This document shows, piece after piece, positions 62,791 through 64,000 of a DNA stretch of 64,000 nucleotides. How positions within the stretch are numbered: the stretch's first letter is position 1; each line of letters starts with the position of its first letter. Source of the DNA: Virgibacillus_R byunsanensis (GTDB lineage Bacteria > Bacillota > Bacilli > Bacillales > Amphibacillaceae); the NCBI RefSeq assembly GCF_042675965.1, contig NZ_JBHTKJ010000039.1, positions 10,297 to 74,296 of the forward strand. The letters run 5' to 3'. The notes beneath the pieces were generated by a model. The model saw only the letters and a list, made by a program, of their open reading frames with translations, was not told where the DNA came from and made no database searches. Position numbers and translations under genes: made by a program.

Positions 62791-63648
62791 TTACTCGTTA
62801 TTTTTTAAATAATAAGGAAACGGAAATTTATTATATGGTTCAAAGTCGACTTTTTCTTGAAAAACATTAATGATAGTTAGAGTTTTCGGCTCTGATGGAT
62901 GATCTCCATAAATTTTAATGCTTTCTGGTGCCATAGCAACTAATGGTGCTAAATTCCATTCATCCGCATCTAAGCCAACAATGTATAACGGTTCTTTTTG
63001 CATAATCATACGTAACTCCATTTTGGAGAATCGTTTCCCATTTGGCTTAAAAAATGAAAAATTACTTCCCTGCAAAACATGAACGGAACTATAGCTTGGC
63101 TTCTTTTTCGCGATGTATTCACGCAGCATATTGATAAACGTCTGGTGATCTTCTTCACGCTTAAATTCATCTATAGCCAAACCAACATAGTGTATGAGTT
63201 GGTCTTTAAAGGCTTTTAAACTAAATTTTACTATCGAATCATAGTGAATTACATTTGTATTCTTTATATTTGCTAAAAACAAGGAGTGTAGTAACTTGTA
63301 AGGATCCTTGTTATCACGAACAGTTAAGCTGTCATCATCCTCTCCGGAAAATATCCAATGGGTCAAATCAAGTATTCGTTCCATTTCATCACGATTGCTG
63401 TAATAATAATACCCTTCAATAACATCGGTCATCATCTTCGTTAATCGATGTGTTGAAAATACATCTACCATTGACTTTGCAATTGCTTCAGTTGTTTCGT
63501 TATTTGGAAGTTTATAATCAAACTGTAAATGATTCCCCCATTCCTCATCTGTTTTCCAATGTAATTCAATTTGCTTATTATAACGAAACAAATGTTCACA
63601 AAAGCTAATTACTTCTTTATCCGATGCAAAAAATACCTCCAGCAACAA
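62791..63648 (-). CDS. ytxC: Sporulation protein YtxC-like
   Basis: About 285 residues, soluble, of the YtxC family found between dnaI and thrS in Bacillus. No catalytic motif is visible. Late segments include LFLANIKNTNVIHYDSIVKF, KPSYSSVHVLQGSNFSFF and EPLYIVGLDADEWNLAPLVA. The start is uncertain: GTG 63660 lacks a ribosome site, and TTG at 63648 has GAGG six bases upstream. Function unknown; the family name reflects sporulation context. Confidence 0.82.
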   Translation of the reverse strand: MLLEVFFASDKEVISFCEHLFRYNKQIELHWKTDEEWGNHLQFDYKLPNNETTEAIAKSMVDVFSTHRLTKMMTDVIEGYYYYSNRDEMERILDLTHWIFSGEDDDSLTVRDNKDPYKLLHSLFLANIKNTNVIHYDSIVKFSLKAFKDQLIHYVGLAIDEFKREEDHQTFINMLREYIAKKKPSYSSVHVLQGSNFSFFKPNGKRFSKMELRMIMQKEPLYIVGLDADEWNLAPLVAMAPESIKIYGDHPSEPKTLTIINVFQEKVDFEPYNKFPFPYYLKNNE

Positions 63649-63749
63649 CATCACCCTCACCCAAGACCAAACTGTTACATTATATGGACAATGTCAGTAA
63701 AAAATGTATAATCACTAAAAACTAGTAACTATAGTAAATGGAGGGATGA

Positions 63750-63923
63750 AGGAACAAAAGCTAGAAATGCCCTTACAGGCTAAGTTCGCCACGTCCTTGA
63801 AAAAGAAAAGCACTTTTTCTTCGTGCGATGATTCGCTGTCGAAGCATTCCTTGTCCTGTACGTCGGAGCTGGACGCGGCTTACACAGTCAATAAATTATC
63901 CATAGGCTACAAATTTTATAATT
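63750..63923 (+). repeat. Dispersed repeat, family A, copy 2
   Basis: 174 bases, inverted relative to 55401-55573, upstream of ytxC. Runs from acaaaagctagaaatgccc through gagctggacgcggctta to the AT-rich end. The central gaaaaag/ctttttc stem is kept. From 63924 to the window end (64000) I recognise no gene or element. Confidence 0.85.
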
Positions 63924-64000
63924 TCCTAAGCTATTAGAAAACTTGGCTTATCGTTAAAGGAATTCTTAGTAAGCGTACTTTGCTTTCTTAGAAGCCCTTA

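Noticed and set aside
63746..63937. Plus-strand frame of 63 codons near the right end
   Set aside because: Coincides with repeat family A copy 2; the other copy does not conserve the frame.
1..64000. CRISPR array, prophage, restriction-modification or toxin-antitoxin genes
   Set aside because: No regularly spaced direct repeats and no matching proteins; the only mobile gene is the IS110-family transposase.
63924..64000. Possible 3' end of another minus-strand gene (dnaI would be expected next in Bacillus)
   Set aside because: The visible 77 bases do not give a recognisable C-terminus in any frame.

Overview
The window is a 64-kb piece of a low-GC, endospore-forming member of the Bacillaceae. 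Spore genes (spoVID, gerM, gerE, sspI, ytxC), T-box leaders on pheS and thrS, and a gene order that follows the Bacillus subtilis hemL-to-ytxC segment almost gene for gene all point this way. The many acidic proteins would suit an Oceanobacillus/Virgibacillus-like halotolerant relative, but the genus is inference. Most genes lie on the minus strand.

Layout, left to right: the 5' part of spoVID; the haem operon hemAXCDBL (889-7123); a divergent LiaI-like membrane gene with an ECF-type promoter; a polar amino acid ABC importer (7853-10149); the proteolysis and chaperone block engB, lon, clpX, tig, with ysoA; two tRNAs (Arg-TCT, Gly-TCC); ysnB, rdgB and rph; an IS110-family element sitting inside an older palindromic repeat (20369-22490); gerM, racE and ysmB; gerE and ysmA; sdhCAB; a second copy of the palindromic repeat; yslB, uvrC and trxA; the fatty-acid oxidation cluster lcfA, fadR, fadB, etfB, etfA; a 26-residue membrane peptide, yshE, mutS2, polX, cvpA and zapA; rnhC; pheST behind a Phe T-box; ysgA and sspI; an operon with an exported protein of unknown function, two ABC-2 permeases and an ATPase (50093-54707); a lytic transglycosylase; ysdC, a dUTPase, ysdB, a TVP38-family membrane protein and ysdA; infC-rpmI-rplT behind a long leader; thrS behind a Thr T-box; and ytxC.

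The core is housekeeping: haem synthesis feeds the cytochrome b of succinate dehydrogenase, EtfAB takes electrons from the acyl-CoA enzymes of the fad cluster under FadR, and Lon, ClpX and trigger factor handle protein quality. Readable regulation includes sigma-A promoters, an 18-bp FadR operator, sigma-E, sigma-K and sigma-G type promoters on spore genes, two ECF (sigma-W-like) promoters, two T-boxes and a probable AUU start on infC.

The least ordinary content lies between genes. There are at least four families of structured repeats. Two copies of a roughly 400-bp palindromic element have exchanged terminal arms, and one of them is split by an IS110/IS1111-type element whose long 3' noncoding end carries a large hairpin. 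A 173-bp repeat occurs as an inverted pair about 8 kb apart. The operon at 50093-54707 is the best candidate for an uncharacterised protein system. No CRISPR array, prophage or restriction system was seen.
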